A stretch of DNA of 37,113 nucleotides from an uncultured Pseudomonadales bacterium (GCA_947494095.1 CANLTI010000047.1:1-37113); one strand, 5' to 3'; shown: positions 1 through 9,168, numbered from the stretch's first letter. Program-made: numbers and translations. The notes: a model not told the origin generated them from the sequence alone.

Positions 1-76
1 TGTGTGAGAGCCTTATATTTCAACGTATTCGGTGAGTCTTAGCACCTCTTTTACCTCACTAAAGCGGAGAAGAGCC

Positions 77-117
77 TGGGCCTTCCCAGACTTGAACTGG
101 GAGCCTGCCGATTATGA
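77..117 (-). other. tRNA 3'-half remnant (attachment-site-like direct repeat)
   Basis: These 41 bases match 1523-1563, the discriminator base through the anticodon loop of the intact CAT tRNA, at 39 of 41 positions and in the same orientation. Weaker similarity continues to about 130. There is no acceptor 5' strand and no encoded CCA, so this is not a working tRNA. Integrative elements that enter at a tRNA 3' end leave such a duplication at the far end. Here it bounds a 1.4-kb segment carrying a toxin-antitoxin-like pair. The rest of 1-358 holds no gene I can support. Confidence 0.8.
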
Positions 118-358
118 TTAGGTTGCGCTGGTATTATATTACCTTTTTCCATCTTATATGTACTGTTGTCTATGCCGATTACACCGACACAAGCCGACAT
201 TACATGGAAGTTATCAAACTCAATAGAAGTATGCGGGTGAGTGCTCGATCTTCGCCTATGCAAGGCTCGGGTTGTGCGGTCGCTGCGGGCTGCACGGGCA
301 ACGATCGGCGGTCAACGCTATACATGCTTAGATGAGCCATGTAAGTGTATGTAATCAT

Positions 359-946
359 TTATTTGTTGGTGGGGTAGATTTTGTGTTTACGCTCCCACCA
401 GACAAAAAAGAAATGGGATTGAACAATATAGCCCCAAGCTCGCTTCGTTCCACCTAGCCTAAATCTAAAGGCCGTATCGAACTGCTCAAGTCCGAGCTTC
501 TTCCATCGCCGCCTAGCCTCTTTAATAAGAGTTGAAATCTCTTGGTCGTGGTGCATCTTGTGACCGCTACCAGACGCTAGCTCGTCAATTTCAGCCCATG
601 TTTTTTGGCTGAATTCTTCAAAGTGCGGGGATATATCTGTGTTCCATTCTTCATCTGTCCATTGGCGTGGACAGTGCCAACTCCACTTCCCCTCAATATC
701 TTTGTTTTTCACACACCAAGTGACAATTTCACCAAATCTTCCGCCATCCTTGATGGCTTTAGGTGTGCTGATTACTACTTGATTTATCTGTGAGGCGACG
801 TGAGGGGTTTTTGGGGTATCTGGATCAGAGATGTATTTAGGTTGGTGAGATTCGGATACTTTTTGGACAAAAGAGGCTTTCGCCTCTTCAAATCGTTCTT
901 GTTTTTGCGCCTTCCGTTTAGCGCGCTCTTCGCTCTTCTTCCCCAT
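359..946 (-). CDS. Putative toxin partner of a Panacea-domain antitoxin (hypothetical protein, 195 aa)
   Basis: I do not recognise a named family. The N-terminus is basic and charged (MGKKSEERAKRKAQKQER). The central and C-terminal parts are rich in tryptophan and basic residues, with a WSW motif near residue 88, a probable helix RRRWKKLGL, and a C-terminal stretch with RFRLGGTKRAWG and WWERKHKIYP. This resembles small effector or phage-type proteins in which a compact domain ends in F-x-WW-x-x-x-H. The start lies 17 bases after the stop of the Panacea gene on the same strand, so the two are probably co-transcribed, antitoxin first. A toxin role is inferred from that pairing, because Panacea domains neutralise very diverse toxins encoded next to them. 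No catalytic motif is evident. The gene lies wholly within the tRNA-bounded segment. Confidence 0.55.
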   Translation of the reverse strand: MGKKSEERAKRKAQKQERFEEAKASFVQKVSESHQPKYISDPDTPKTPHVASQINQVVISTPKAIKDGGRFGEIVTWCVKNKDIEGKWSWHCPRQWTDEEWNTDISPHFEEFSQKTWAEIDELASGSGHKMHHDQEISTLIKEARRRWKKLGLEQFDTAFRFRLGGTKRAWGYIVQSHFFFVWWERKHKIYPTNK

Positions 947-963
947 TGCGCTGATGAGTTACG

Positions 964-1398
964 CTAAATCGAGGAATAGTATTCGTGAATCGCAGACTGC
1001 GGAATCGTTGCGTTTGAATATGCACCTACGGGCGACTCACCTCGGGCGTTAAGCCAAGGGTCTTCTTGATGAGTAAGGTTGCTCAACCACTGGGCTGTTT
1101 TCTCTCCATAGAATCCAAGCACTTTATCAATGTTTTCTTTTTGAGCGGTTGATAGGTTTGAACTGCTACCATCTCTAAACAGCGATTTTTCAACCTTAAA
1201 CATTCCGCGATGACGATCATACAAAGCAGGCAATACGGGACCGTTTGCCCACGCTTCAAAATCATCAGAGAATAGTGGCTCTTCCTCCCAAACAAGATTC
1301 CATGCTTGAGAGTAAAACATTAGCTTTTGAAGTTTCATGGCAGACATTTCGCCGACTGATTCAGCGATGTATGCTGCAACGTCATAAATCGTGGCCAT
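964..1398 (-). CDS. Panacea-domain (DUF4065, SocA-like) antitoxin
   Basis: This 144-residue protein has the DUF4065/Panacea signature. It shows an early helix VAAYIAESVG, the core motif MKLQKLMFYSQAW near residues 21-33, then FEAWANGPVLPALYDRHRG. SocA and phage GepA proteins share this domain, and Panacea antitoxins directly neutralise the toxin encoded beside them. The start is supported by a strong ribosome site (AGGGGG, 5 bases before ATG). An extended -10 promoter lies about 50 bases upstream, so the pair can be expressed from within the cassette. The downstream gene at 359-946 is the presumed toxin. The domain call is firm; the antitoxin role is inferred from family and context. Confidence 0.85.
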   Translation of the reverse strand: MATIYDVAAYIAESVGEMSAMKLQKLMFYSQAWNLVWEEEPLFSDDFEAWANGPVLPALYDRHRGMFKVEKSLFRDGSSSNLSTAQKENIDKVLGFYGEKTAQWLSNLTHQEDPWLNARGESPVGAYSNATIPQSAIHEYYSSI

Positions 1399-1424
1399 AT
1401 TGTCCCCCTTTTGCTTACAAGTGC

Positions 1425-1458
1425 TCTTAATTAAGCTGTTTGCACAAGCAGTATAGCA
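1425..1458 (-). promoter_or_regulatory. Extended -10 promoter and small palindrome upstream of the Panacea operon
   Basis: Read on the minus strand, TGC-TATACT lies at 1458-1450, a good extended -10 element with no clear -35. Just downstream is the 10-base palindrome CTTAATTAAG (about 1428-1437), which could bind an autoregulator. Both lie between the tRNA and the antitoxin start. Confidence 0.4.
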
Positions 1459-1519
1459 GTGAATCCGCTAAAAAACTGTTAATAGTTATCGTTTGGAAAA
1501 TACGATTAGCGGGTAAAAA

Positions 1520-1596
1520 TGGTGGGCCTTCCCAGACTTGAACTGGGGACCTGCCGATTATGAGTCGGATGCTCTAACCAACTGAGCTAAAGGCCC
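1520..1596 (-). tRNA. tRNA with CAT anticodon (tRNA-Ile2 or elongator tRNA-Met)
   Basis: The minus strand folds into a full 77-base cloverleaf. It has a 7-bp acceptor (GGGCCTT/AAGGCCC), discriminator A, an encoded CCA, D-arm GCTC/GAGC, anticodon loop CTCATAA, and T-arm CCCAG/CTGGG with TTCAAGT. A CAT anticodon can mean elongator Met or Ile2 with lysidine at position 34. The body resembles Ile2 more, but I cannot separate them by eye. The top pair of the anticodon stem (27-43) is a U/C mismatch. The 3' half is duplicated at 77-117, suggesting this gene is an integration target. Confidence 0.93.
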
Positions 1597-1787
1597 TAAA
1601 TGTGATGCTTTTGGCTTGTGCAGTGCTTTTATAATAACTGCGTGGCCTAAAGGAGGTAGGCATTATAAGGGCTTGTTTTGGGCTTGGCTACTGTTTTGTC
1701 GATCGTGTGCGGCATTCTTTAAGTTGTAGGCTCAAGCTCTGTTGCTGCTTATGGTTGCCGATGTGTTGTTGTGTCTTTGGTGGGCAT

Positions 1788-1815
1788 AAAAAAGCCCCTA
1801 TAGGTAGGGGCTTTT
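1788..1815 (-). terminator. Rho-independent terminator of rpoD
   Basis: An 11-bp stem (AAAAGCCCCTA with TAGGGGCTTTT) closes a TAGG loop, followed on the minus strand by a U-tract. It lies 48 bases past the rpoD stop and ends the macromolecular synthesis operon. Confidence 0.85.
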
Positions 1816-1862
1816 GAGTAAGGCTTTGTTTTATTGCTAGCTAGGCTAGCTGTGGCCTTGTG

Positions 1863-3692
1863 TTACTCATCTAAAAAGCTGCGCAAATGATCTGAGCGTG
1901 TTGGATGGCGTAGTTTACGTAAGGCTTTAGCTTCGATCTGACGAATACGCTCGCGCGTTACATCGAACTGCTTGCCCACTTCTTCTAGGGTGTGGTCGGT
2001 GTTCATATCGATGCCAAAGCGCATGCGCAGTACTTTGGCTTCGCGAGCTGTTAGGCCGGCGAGTACTTCACGCGTTGATTCCATTAAGCCTTGCGTAGTG
2101 GCAGACTCCACTGGCGAGGTAATGGTGCCATCTTCAATAAAGTCGCCAAGGTGCGAGTCTTCGTCATCGCCAATGGGGGTTTCCATTGAGATGGGCTCTT
2201 TGGCGATTTTGAGAACTTTGCGCACTTTGTCTTCGGGCATTTCCATGCGTTCGCCAAGCTCTTCGGGCGTGGGCTCGCGGCCCATTTCTTGAAGCATTTG
2301 ACGGCTGATACGATTGAGTTTGTTGATGGTCTCAATCATGTGCACAGGAATACGAATGGTGCGGGCTTGGTCGGCAATGGAGCGGGTAATGGCCTGACGA
2401 ATCCACCAAGTGGCGTAAGTCGAAAACTTGTAGCCGCGACGGTATTCAAACTTATCCACCGCCTTCATGAGGCCGATGTTGCCTTCTTGGATAAGATCCA
2501 AAAATTGTAAGCCACGGTTGGTGTATTTTTTGGCAATCGAAATAACGAGGCGCAAGTTGGCTTCGACCATTTCTTTTTTGGCGCGACGGGCACGGGCTTC
2601 GCCGAGTGACATGCGGCGGTTGATCTCTTTGATGGTGCTGAGCTCTAAGCCTGTGGCTTGCTCCATTTCCAATAAGATTTCTTGGCGCTTCAGGATGTTG
2701 TCCTGAACGTTGCGCATGTTATCGGAGTAGTCGCGCTTCTTCTTGACGATCGTCGGGATCCAATCAAGATCGGTCTCGTTACCGGGAAACTCTTTGATGA
2801 AGGTTTTGCGTGGCATTTTACCGTAGCGAATACACTGCATCATTAAGTCGCGCTCGGTGGTGCGTACTTTTTGGAGTATTTCGCGTGCACTGCCGTAGAT
2901 CGGGTCGAACTGGCGAGGTGGCAGTTTAAAAAAGCGGAATACGCTGCCTAGCTCTTCTAGGGCAATGCCAGCTTCTTTGCTCATACGGCCTTTAGCGGCA
3001 ATCACTTCTTCGGCGGCTAAGTAGGCTTCTTTGAGCTCGGTAAAGCGTTCGCGGGCATACTCGGGGTCGATGCCTGTGTTTTCTTCTTCGTCATCGTCTT
3101 CTTCGTCATCTTTTTTGTCGTCGGCAGTGGCGCCGACGGCTTTTTCTTGGAAGCCTTCTACTTTGGGGGCTTCTGGATCTTCGGCGGGGTCTAGCCATCC
3201 GCTGATAACATCGGTTAGGCGGCGCTCGCCTTGTTCGCAAAGCTCAAACTCGTCAAGTAATGCTTTGACCGAGCCAGGCCAAAAAGCCAGCGCGTGCATA
3301 AGCTCGCGCAGGCCTTCTTCGATGCGTTTAGCGATGGCAATTTCGCCTTCGCGTGTTAGTAGCTCTACCGTGCCCATTTCGCGCATATACATGCGTACGG
3401 GGTCGGTGGTGCGGCCAACTTCGGTTTCTACGGCGGCAAGTGCGGCGGCGGCTTCAGCGGCGGCAATCTCGTCAGGGTTTTCGCTGTCATTCATTAACAG
3501 CTCATCGGCATCGGGCGCTGTTTCAAACACGCGAATGCCCATGTCATTGATCATTTGAATGATATCTTCGACCTGATCTGGATCGGAAATATCTTCGGGT
3601 AGGTGATCATTAACTTCGTCGTAGGTCAGGTAGCCTTGCTCGCGACCACGATTGATTAAGTCTTTGATTCGCGACTGTTTGTTTTCGCTCAT
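1863..3692 (-). CDS. rpoD: RNA polymerase sigma factor RpoD (sigma-70)
   Basis: This 609-residue primary sigma factor directs RNA polymerase to housekeeping promoters. Visible parts in order are: region 1.1 (residues 1-80); region 1.2 with [11 protein letters not shown]; a large non-conserved region with an acidic run of D and E near residues 190-205; region 2 with [20 protein letters not shown], which includes the -10 recognition helix; region 3; and region 4.2 with the helix-turn-helix [20 protein letters not shown], ending in SFLDE. Length and layout match gammaproteobacterial RpoD. It is last in the rpsU-yqeY-dnaG-rpoD block. A 179-base gap after dnaG leaves room for an internal promoter, though I see no convincing one. 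A terminator follows. Confidence 0.98.
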   Translation of the reverse strand: MSENKQSRIKDLINRGREQGYLTYDEVNDHLPEDISDPDQVEDIIQMINDMGIRVFETAPDADELLMNDSENPDEIAAAEAAAALAAVETEVGRTTDPVRMYMREMGTVELLTREGEIAIAKRIEEGLRELMHALAFWPGSVKALLDEFELCEQGERRLTDVISGWLDPAEDPEAPKVEGFQEKAVGATADDKKDDEEDDDEEENTGIDPEYARERFTELKEAYLAAEEVIAAKGRMSKEAGIALEELGSVFRFFKLPPRQFDPIYGSAREILQKVRTTERDLMMQCIRYGKMPRKTFIKEFPGNETDLDWIPTIVKKKRDYSDNMRNVQDNILKRQEILLEMEQATGLELSTIKEINRRMSLGEARARRAKKEMVEANLRLVISIAKKYTNRGLQFLDLIQEGNIGLMKAVDKFEYRRGYKFSTYATWWIRQAITRSIADQARTIRIPVHMIETINKLNRISRQMLQEMGREPTPEELGERMEMPEDKVRKVLKIAKEPISMETPIGDDEDSHLGDFIEDGTITSPVESATTQGLMESTREVLAGLTAREAKVLRMRFGIDMNTDHTLEEVGKQFDVTRERIRQIEAKALRKLRHPTRSDHLRSFLDE

Positions 3693-3871
3693 TCAAGCAT
3701 CCGTTAAAGCAGGTTAGGTGTGACGGGATAGCCGGACATTATAGTCGAAATCTCTAAAATTTACCATTTAAGATATTGTTTTGTGTTCGTTTTTTCATCA
3801 CTTAAGGCGACTTTTAGACTTTTAGCTACAATGTGATTTTATTTTGACGGCATTAATGGGTGTTTTTTAAT

Positions 3872-5896
3872 TTATTCTGTTTTAGAGACGGTTTTGGGTT
3901 TGCCTGAGGCAAGCAGCTCGAGCAGTTGCTGTTTGTCTTCGGCCGATAAGGTGTTGAATGGTTTTGAGTGTAGTTGGCTAAGCGCTTGGCGTCGCTGGCG
4001 CTCATCAGCTTGTTGCTGCAATTTATTTAGGGCGTCTTGGAGTTCTTGAAAATCATCAAAGGCATGGCTTTTTTTGGCTTGCCCGAGTACCTCTGTGGCG
4101 ATGGGGTCGAGGAGGTCGGCTTTAGAGTCGGGGCCAAAAATGCCGAGCCATGACCCAACTATGCTGCTGAATGTGGGGTTTTCGCGCAGTTTTAAAAAAT
4201 GAAAAAGGCGCAGCAGGTGCGTAGACTCGGGGGACTCGGGCAGCTCGAGCGCTTTAACGCGGTGCGCAAGCGGTGGGTTTTCGAGCATTAAGCGAATGGC
4301 GAGCTTATGGGTTGGCAGCTTGATTTTGCTTTTAGGTGTTGTGGGCCGCTGGGCTTGCGCGCTCGCACTTGTGTCGTTAAGCGGCATTTGTTGCGCAAAG
4401 TACGACTCGTAAGGCGCGGGCTCACCTTCAAAGGCCGGAATAAAGTTGTCGTCTTCGGGTGGCGGCTGGTAGTGTTGCGCATTGGGCGCGTATTGTTCGG
4501 AGTCAGGGCTTTGTGGTTGGTTGGGCGCTGGCTCTTCGGGTGCAAGTTTGGGGGCGGGCTCGGCGATGAGCTCTTGTAGGATGTCTTGGCTAAGGCCTGT
4601 ACGTTGCGCCAGTAGCTCGAACATAAGCTCGCGGTATACGCTTTTGGGGAGCTTGTGCAGTAGTGGCGCCGCCAGTTTGCTTAAGCGTGCGCGGCCACCC
4701 ATTGTGGTGGTGTCTAGGTCTTCGCTGAGTACATCAAAAAAGAATTCTTCTAGCGGGCTGCCCTTGGCAATTAGCTCGGCAAAGCGCTCGGGGCCAATTT
4801 GGCGTACAAGGGAGTCGGGGTCTTGCCCTTCGGGGACAAACAAAAACTTTACTTGATAGCCGTCGTGCATCACTGGGATGGCGTTTTCGAGGGCGCGCTT
4901 GGCAGCGGTGCGGCCGGCTTTGTCGCCATCAAAGCAAAATACAATGGTGTTGGTGTACTTAAAGGCGAGCTTAAGATGTTCTTCGCCACAGGCGGTGCCA
5001 AGCGTGGCGACGGCATTGGTGATACCATATTGCGCAAGAGCAATCACATCCATGTAGCCCTCAACCACAAGTAAGTGCTTGAGTTCTCGGTTGGCTTGGC
5101 GCGCTTGGTATAGCCCGTAAAGCTCTTTGCCTTTTTGGAAGACGGGGGTTTCGGGTGAGTTAAGGTATTTGGGGCCGCTCCCTTTGACTTTTTTGCCGTC
5201 GGCACCTACGCGGTTTTCTTCGCCTAGTACGCGACCGCCAAAGCCAATAGTGCGCCCGCGTGTATCCAAAATGGGGAACATGATGCGATGGCGAAAGCGG
5301 TCGTAACGTTTGTTGTCTTCGGTATTTTCGATCACCATGCCGGTAGTGATCAGCGCTTTACAGTCGTCTTCGGTTAGGCCAAATTTGCTGAGTAGGTTAT
5401 TCCACCCTTGTGGGGCGTAACCCATGCCGTAGGCTTTGGCGATTTGGCCCGTTAGACCACGCTCTTGCAGGTATTTAACGGCTTTTTCGCGATCGGGGTG
5501 TTCTTTGAGCTGCTCCTGGTAGAAGGTGCTGCTATCGGCTAATAGTTGGTAAAGGCTTTTGAAGTCTTGCTTGGGTTTGCTGTTTTTAAAGCGAGGCTCT
5601 TCTTTGGGGACCTGTAGGCCTGCGCTACTGGCAAGGGACTCTACAGCATCGACAAAGTCTACCTTGTCGAACTCCATAACAAAACCCAAGGCATTACCGC
5701 TGGCGCCACAACCAAAGCAGTAATAAAACTGTTTGTCTTGGCTTACGGTAAATGATGGTGATTTTTCGTTATGAAAAGGGCAGCAGGCAGAGTAGTTTTT
5801 GCCTGTTTTTTTGAGCTTTACACGCTTGTCGACAATTTCAACAATGTCGAGTCGGTTGAGTAAATCATCAATAAAGGGTTGCGGAATACGACTCAT
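3872..5896 (-). CDS. dnaG: DNA primase DnaG
   Basis: The primase makes RNA primers at the replication fork and is recruited by the DnaB helicase. The N-terminal CHC2 zinc ribbon is visible, with ligands C39, H42, C60 and C63 in CCPFHNEKSPSF and YYCFGCGASG. The TOPRIM core follows with VVEGYMDVIAL and the metal-binding FDGDKAG. A long, proline- and glutamine-rich linker of roughly 100 residues precedes the helical DnaB-binding C-terminus. The 674-residue length is above the E. coli protein, mostly from this linker. The gene sits between yqeY (54-base gap) and rpoD, the usual arrangement. Confidence 0.98.
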   Translation of the reverse strand: MSRIPQPFIDDLLNRLDIVEIVDKRVKLKKTGKNYSACCPFHNEKSPSFTVSQDKQFYYCFGCGASGNALGFVMEFDKVDFVDAVESLASSAGLQVPKEEPRFKNSKPKQDFKSLYQLLADSSTFYQEQLKEHPDREKAVKYLQERGLTGQIAKAYGMGYAPQGWNNLLSKFGLTEDDCKALITTGMVIENTEDNKRYDRFRHRIMFPILDTRGRTIGFGGRVLGEENRVGADGKKVKGSGPKYLNSPETPVFQKGKELYGLYQARQANRELKHLLVVEGYMDVIALAQYGITNAVATLGTACGEEHLKLAFKYTNTIVFCFDGDKAGRTAAKRALENAIPVMHDGYQVKFLFVPEGQDPDSLVRQIGPERFAELIAKGSPLEEFFFDVLSEDLDTTTMGGRARLSKLAAPLLHKLPKSVYRELMFELLAQRTGLSQDILQELIAEPAPKLAPEEPAPNQPQSPDSEQYAPNAQHYQPPPEDDNFIPAFEGEPAPYESYFAQQMPLNDTSASAQAQRPTTPKSKIKLPTHKLAIRLMLENPPLAHRVKALELPESPESTHLLRLFHFLKLRENPTFSSIVGSWLGIFGPDSKADLLDPIATEVLGQAKKSHAFDDFQELQDALNKLQQQADERQRRQALSQLHSKPFNTLSAEDKQQLLELLASGKPKTVSKTE

Positions 5897-5950
5897 TGCA
5901 CTGGCTCGCAGTCAGTACTATTGACTGATAAATCTGGCTTGTGCGGCGAA

Positions 5951-6400
5951 TTAGCCTTGTAAGCTTGCTTTAATTTGCTTGCTTACAGCGCCCATATCGG
6001 CACGGCCTTGCACTTGAGGTTTGATAACACCCATAACCTTGCCCATATCACCCATGCTGCTTGCACCTGTGCTGGCAATGGCTTCACGAATAAGCGTTTG
6101 GATTTCTTCTTCCGTTAGGGCTTGAGGTAAAAAACCTTGAATAACATCAATTTCAAAAATTTCTATGTCGGCTAAATCTTGACGATTAGCGTCAGTAAAT
6201 TGAGTAGCGGCATCGCGGCGCTGCTTGGTCATTTTATCGAGTACCGCGAGCACACGGGCGTCATCAAGCTCGATGCGTTCATCAACTTCTATGCGTTTAA
6301 ATTCTGCTGTAACCATACGCAAAACGCCAAGGCGTTCTTTGGCTTTGGCTCGCATGGCATCTTTAACCGCGCTGGTGATTGCTTGCTTGATTTCGCTCAT
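5951..6400 (-). CDS. yqeY: GatB/YqeY domain protein
   Basis: This small 149-residue protein belongs to the YqeY family, related to the C-terminal tRNA-binding domain of GatB. It starts MSEIKQAITSAVKDAMRAK, contains RLGVLRMVTAEFKRIEVDER, and ends with the typical MGKVMGVIKPQVQGRADMG segment. Its molecular role is poorly known; a link to tRNA-dependent amidation is suggested only by homology. It commonly lies between rpsU and dnaG in gammaproteobacteria, as here. The upstream gap to rpsU is 336 bases and contains repeats. Confidence 0.93.
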   Translation of the reverse strand: MSEIKQAITSAVKDAMRAKAKERLGVLRMVTAEFKRIEVDERIELDDARVLAVLDKMTKQRRDAATQFTDANRQDLADIEIFEIDVIQGFLPQALTEEEIQTLIREAIASTGASSMGDMGKVMGVIKPQVQGRADMGAVSKQIKASLQG

Positions 6401-6443
6401 CAGGTAGTAGCCCTAAATTGTTTTGTTAAACAGTATTGTAAAT

Positions 6444-6489
6444 GTCAAAGCTGTGAGTATCAAAGTTGTGAATATCAAAGCTGCGAGTG
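6444..6489. repeat. 15-bp tandem repeat in the rpsU-yqeY gap
   Basis: Three units of a 15-base sequence (TCAAAGCTGTGAGTA and variants) run in tandem. They contain no gene and sit just upstream of yqeY. Confidence 0.8.
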
Positions 6490-6509
6490 TCAAAATACGG
6501 CCTAACGGT

Positions 6510-6529
6510 GGAATAGAAGATTCTATTCC
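6510..6529. promoter_or_regulatory. Perfect 9-bp inverted repeat
   Basis: GGAATAGAA and TTCTATTCC are separated by two bases, forming a 20-base near-palindrome between rpsU and yqeY. There is no U-tract, so it is unlikely to be a terminator. It could be an operator or an RNA-processing hairpin in the operon transcript. Confidence 0.5.
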
Positions 6530-6600
6530 GTATCGGTTTTGATAGTGTGCACCAAAACGATAGTTTTTTGTACTTAGTTGCTGCGCTATCTTAACGATAT

Positions 6601-6664
6601 ATATGGCCTTAACGGTACATATGGCCTTAATGGTAAATATAATAGCCTTAACGCTAAATATAGC
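6601..6664. repeat. 18-bp imperfect tandem repeat downstream of rpsU
   Basis: About three and a half units of ATATGGCCTTAACGGTA run in tandem, the last with a 3-base insertion. This is non-coding and lies within the rpsU-dnaG operon gap. Confidence 0.75.
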
Positions 6665-6736
6665 CGTTCGGCGAATACAGTTTTAACAGCCAGTGCAGCA
6701 GCAAATTGCGTTGCAATGTTTGCAGCGCAAGTGCGA

Positions 6737-6952
6737 TTAGTACATGCGTTGAAACTTGCGGTTTTCGCGAGACATTTTTTTCGCGTGACGCTTAACAGCT
6801 GCAGCAGCTTTACGCTTGCGAACAGTTGTGGGTTTTTCGTAACATTCGCGACGACGAACTTCGGCTAGAACACCGGCTTTTTCGCAAGAGCGTTTAAAGC
6901 GACGAAGGGCTACATCAAATGGCTCGTTTTCTTTCAGTTTTACTGAAGGCAT
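6737..6952 (-). CDS. rpsU: 30S ribosomal protein bS21
   Basis: This 71-residue basic protein is ribosomal protein bS21, which helps the small subunit initiate translation. It has the family pattern: [20 protein letters not shown], then a helical arginine- and lysine-rich body with [14 protein letters not shown] and VKRHAKKM. It heads the rpsU-yqeY-dnaG-rpoD block, which couples translation, replication and transcription genes. A sigma-70 promoter lies about 70 bases upstream, and an AGGT ribosome site precedes the ATG. Confidence 0.98.
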   Translation of the reverse strand: MPSVKLKENEPFDVALRRFKRSCEKAGVLAEVRRRECYEKPTTVRKRKAAAAVKRHAKKMSRENRKFQRMY

Positions 6953-7020
6953 ATGTCTACCTGTACAAATTAAAGTTGGCTAATAACTGCTTTAGGGGGC
7001 AGTCGTTTTAAGGGTGCGCA

Positions 7021-7049
7021 ATTCTATACAGTTGATGCGCTGCCTGCAA
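7021..7049 (-). promoter_or_regulatory. Sigma-70 promoter of rpsU
   Basis: On the minus strand there is -35 TTGCAG (7049-7044), a 17-base spacer and -10 TAGAAT (7026-7021). The predicted transcript starts near 7014, about 60 bases before the rpsU ATG. This is the only good promoter seen for the rpsU-rpoD block. Confidence 0.6.
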
Positions 7050-7248
7050 CGTTTAATTGTAGACAGGGGTCGTGTTTTACGCTATGAGGCGAAAATCGTA
7101 GAGAATTCGGGGGCTGCAAGGTAATATTACCCACACATTTTAATGCGCTTTTACGCGCCAGCAGTATTGTACATTGAGGCGGGCCTCAATGAGGGGCTGT
7201 TTGTGCTAAAAGTAATGATTTTATCTGTTATCAACGTGTGGTTATCAA

Positions 7249-8298
7249 ATGTTAGTGTTGGGAATTGAAACCTCGTGCGATGAAACGGGGGTTGCGCTTT
7301 ACCATAGCGAAAAGGGTTTGTTGGCGCACACTTTATTTAGTCAGGTGGCTTTGCATGCCGAATACGGCGGTGTAGTGCCAGAGCTTGCCTCGCGTGATCA
7401 TATTCGCAAATTATTGCCGCTGATTGATGAGGTGTTGGGACAAGCCGAGTGTACTAAGCAAGATATTGAGGCAGTCGCTTACACGCAAGGGCCTGGCTTG
7501 ATTGGAGCGTTGCTTGTCGGTGCTTGTACCGGACGCGCTTTAGCGATGGGGCTAGGGGTGCCGGCAATAGGTGTGCATCACATGGAGGGGCACTTGTTAG
7601 CGCCGCAGTTAGAGGCCAAGCCACCGCAGTATCCTTTTGTCGCTTTATTGGTGTCAGGTGGCCATACGCAGCTTATCGAGGTGAAGGCGCTGGGTGAATA
7701 CACTTTGCTGGGTGAGTCATTAGATGATGCCGCCGGTGAGGCTTTTGATAAAGCCGCAAAAATGCTCGACCTTGATTACCCTGGCGGGCCTAGGTTGGCT
7801 GCTATGGCCGAGCAGGGCACTGCTGGGCGCTTTAAGTTTCCGCGGCCTATGTGCGACCGCCCGGGTCTTGATTTTAGCTTCAGTGGCTTAAAAACCTTTA
7901 CGCTCAACACGGTGACTAAGCATGCGCTGCCCGATGGCTTACCCGATGAGCAAACTTGCGCTGACATTGCTTATGCTTTTCAAGAGGCTGTGGCTGATAC
8001 ATTAGTGATTAAGTGCCGTAGAGCTTTAGAGCAGTGCGGTATGAAGCGCTTAGTGATTGCCGGTGGCGTGTCTGCCAATGTGCATTTACGGCAAAAGCTT
8101 GAGGCGGCGCTAGGTAAAATGAAGGCGCAGGTATTTTATGCGCGCCATGAGTTTTGTACCGATAACGGCGCCATGATTGCCTATGCCGGTTGTCAGCGCC
8201 TGCAAGCGGGTCAACGCACCGATTTAGCGGTCAATGTTAAGCCCCGCTGGCCCATGACTGAGCTAGAAGGCCTTGCTGTGACGGGTGTTCAAGAATGA
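7249..8298 (+). CDS. tsaD: tRNA N6-threonylcarbamoyladenosine transferase TsaD
   Basis: TsaD, with TsaB and TsaE, transfers threonylcarbamoyl to A37 of tRNAs that read ANN codons. The 349-residue protein begins with the ASKHA-fold motif [11 protein letters not shown]. Its metal ligands are in HHMEGH (H111 and H115), and the nucleotide-binding [10 protein letters not shown] and [10 protein letters not shown] follow. Length matches the family. It is divergent from rpsU, the classic rpsU/tsaD arrangement, and its stop overlaps the folB start by four bases (ATGA). Confidence 0.98.
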   Translation: MLVLGIETSCDETGVALYHSEKGLLAHTLFSQVALHAEYGGVVPELASRDHIRKLLPLIDEVLGQAECTKQDIEAVAYTQGPGLIGALLVGACTGRALAMGLGVPAIGVHHMEGHLLAPQLEAKPPQYPFVALLVSGGHTQLIEVKALGEYTLLGESLDDAAGEAFDKAAKMLDLDYPGGPRLAAMAEQGTAGRFKFPRPMCDRPGLDFSFSGLKTFTLNTVTKHALPDGLPDEQTCADIAYAFQEAVADTLVIKCRRALEQCGMKRLVIAGGVSANVHLRQKLEAALGKMKAQVFYARHEFCTDNGAMIAYAGCQRLQAGQRTDLAVNVKPRWPMTELEGLAVTGVQE

Positions 8299-8657
8299 GT
8301 GGCGATACTGTATTTATTAAGGGCTTAAAAACCGAAGGCGTGATTGGTGTTTTTGAGTGGGAGCGCGAGATTCGCCAGCCGCTATATATTGATGTGACGA
8401 TGGCAACGGATATTCGCTTGGCCGCTGCCAGCGATGATTTAACGCATACACTAGATTACAAGGCGATTACCGATCGCATTACGCAATTTGTGGCGGCGAG
8501 CGCCTTTAAGCTTATTGAAACGCTCGCCGAGCGTTTGGCTGAATTATTACAAAAAGAATTTGCCATTAAATGGCTGCAATTAGCCATTCACAAGCCAGGC
8601 GCTATTGCTGCTGCGAGTGATATCGGTATTCAAATAGAGCGAGGAGAAAAACCATAA
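8295..8657 (+). CDS. folB: Dihydroneopterin aldolase FolB
   Basis: FolB cleaves dihydroneopterin to 6-hydroxymethyl-dihydropterin and glycolaldehyde in folate synthesis. The 120-residue protein has the family marks: [17 protein letters not shown] at the N-terminus, the TLDYKAI segment, a [15 protein letters not shown] helix and the catalytic lysine in IHKPGAI. It overlaps tsaD upstream (ATGA) and folK downstream (TAATG), so the three are probably translated from one transcript. The next pathway enzyme, FolK, is encoded directly after it. Confidence 0.96.
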   Translation: MSGDTVFIKGLKTEGVIGVFEWEREIRQPLYIDVTMATDIRLAAASDDLTHTLDYKAITDRITQFVAASAFKLIETLAERLAELLQKEFAIKWLQLAIHKPGAIAAASDIGIQIERGEKP

Positions 8658-9139
8658 TGGCCGTTGTGTTGTTGGGCCTAGGCAGTAATCAAAATGCTGT
8701 GCACAGTATTCAAGCGGCGTTGGTGGCGCTTAAAAAAACGTTTGGTGATTTAACCTTATCCCCTGTTTATGAAAGCGAAGCTGTCGGCTTTGATGGCGAT
8801 AATTTTTTGAATATGGTGGCAGAGGTTAATACCGCGTTGACCGTGGGCGAGCTTTGGCAGGTATTGCGCAATATAGAAGATGCTCATGGTCGCGACCGCA
8901 CGCAGCCTAAATTTGCGGGCCGTACTTTGGATATTGATATTTTAACGTATGACCAAAAAGTGGGCACAATCGATAGTGTGGTGCTGCCGCGCGATGAAAT
9001 TTTAAAAAATGCTTTTGTCCTTAAACCTTTAGCCGATACTTGGCCGCAATATATTCACCCCGAAGTAAATAAAACCTACCAAGCACTATGGGCCGCCTAC
9101 GATCAAAGCTCGCAAAAACTTTGGCCGGTTGAATTGTAG
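8657..9139 (+). CDS. folK: 2-amino-4-hydroxy-6-hydroxymethyldihydropteridine pyrophosphokinase FolK
   Basis: FolK transfers pyrophosphate from ATP to hydroxymethyl-dihydropterin, the step after FolB. The 160-residue protein starts with VLLGLGSNQ. It has the substrate loop HGRDRTQPKFAGRTLDIDIL with the conserved RTLDIDIL motif (catalytic aspartates), followed by LPRDEILKNAFVLKPL. The ATG overlaps the folB stop. No terminator is obvious after it; a short tandem repeat follows. Confidence 0.96.
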   Translation: MAVVLLGLGSNQNAVHSIQAALVALKKTFGDLTLSPVYESEAVGFDGDNFLNMVAEVNTALTVGELWQVLRNIEDAHGRDRTQPKFAGRTLDIDILTYDQKVGTIDSVVLPRDEILKNAFVLKPLADTWPQYIHPEVNKTYQALWAAYDQSSQKLWPVEL

Positions 9140-9140
9140 T

Positions 9141-9168
9141 TTGTGGGCTGTAACTTGTGGGCTGTAGT
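9141..9168. repeat. 14-bp tandem repeat after folK
   Basis: Two units of TTGTGGGCTGTAAC/GT stand immediately after the folK stop. The 187-base gap to the next gene holds nothing else I can support. Confidence 0.7.

Noticed and set aside
114..335. 73-residue plus-strand open frame over the tRNA remnant
   Set aside because: It overlaps the tRNA-like repeat, has no ribosome site and no protein-like composition.
3031..3558. 175-residue serine-rich frame opposite rpoD
   Set aside because: It is the antisense shadow of the acidic D/E-rich region of sigma-70.
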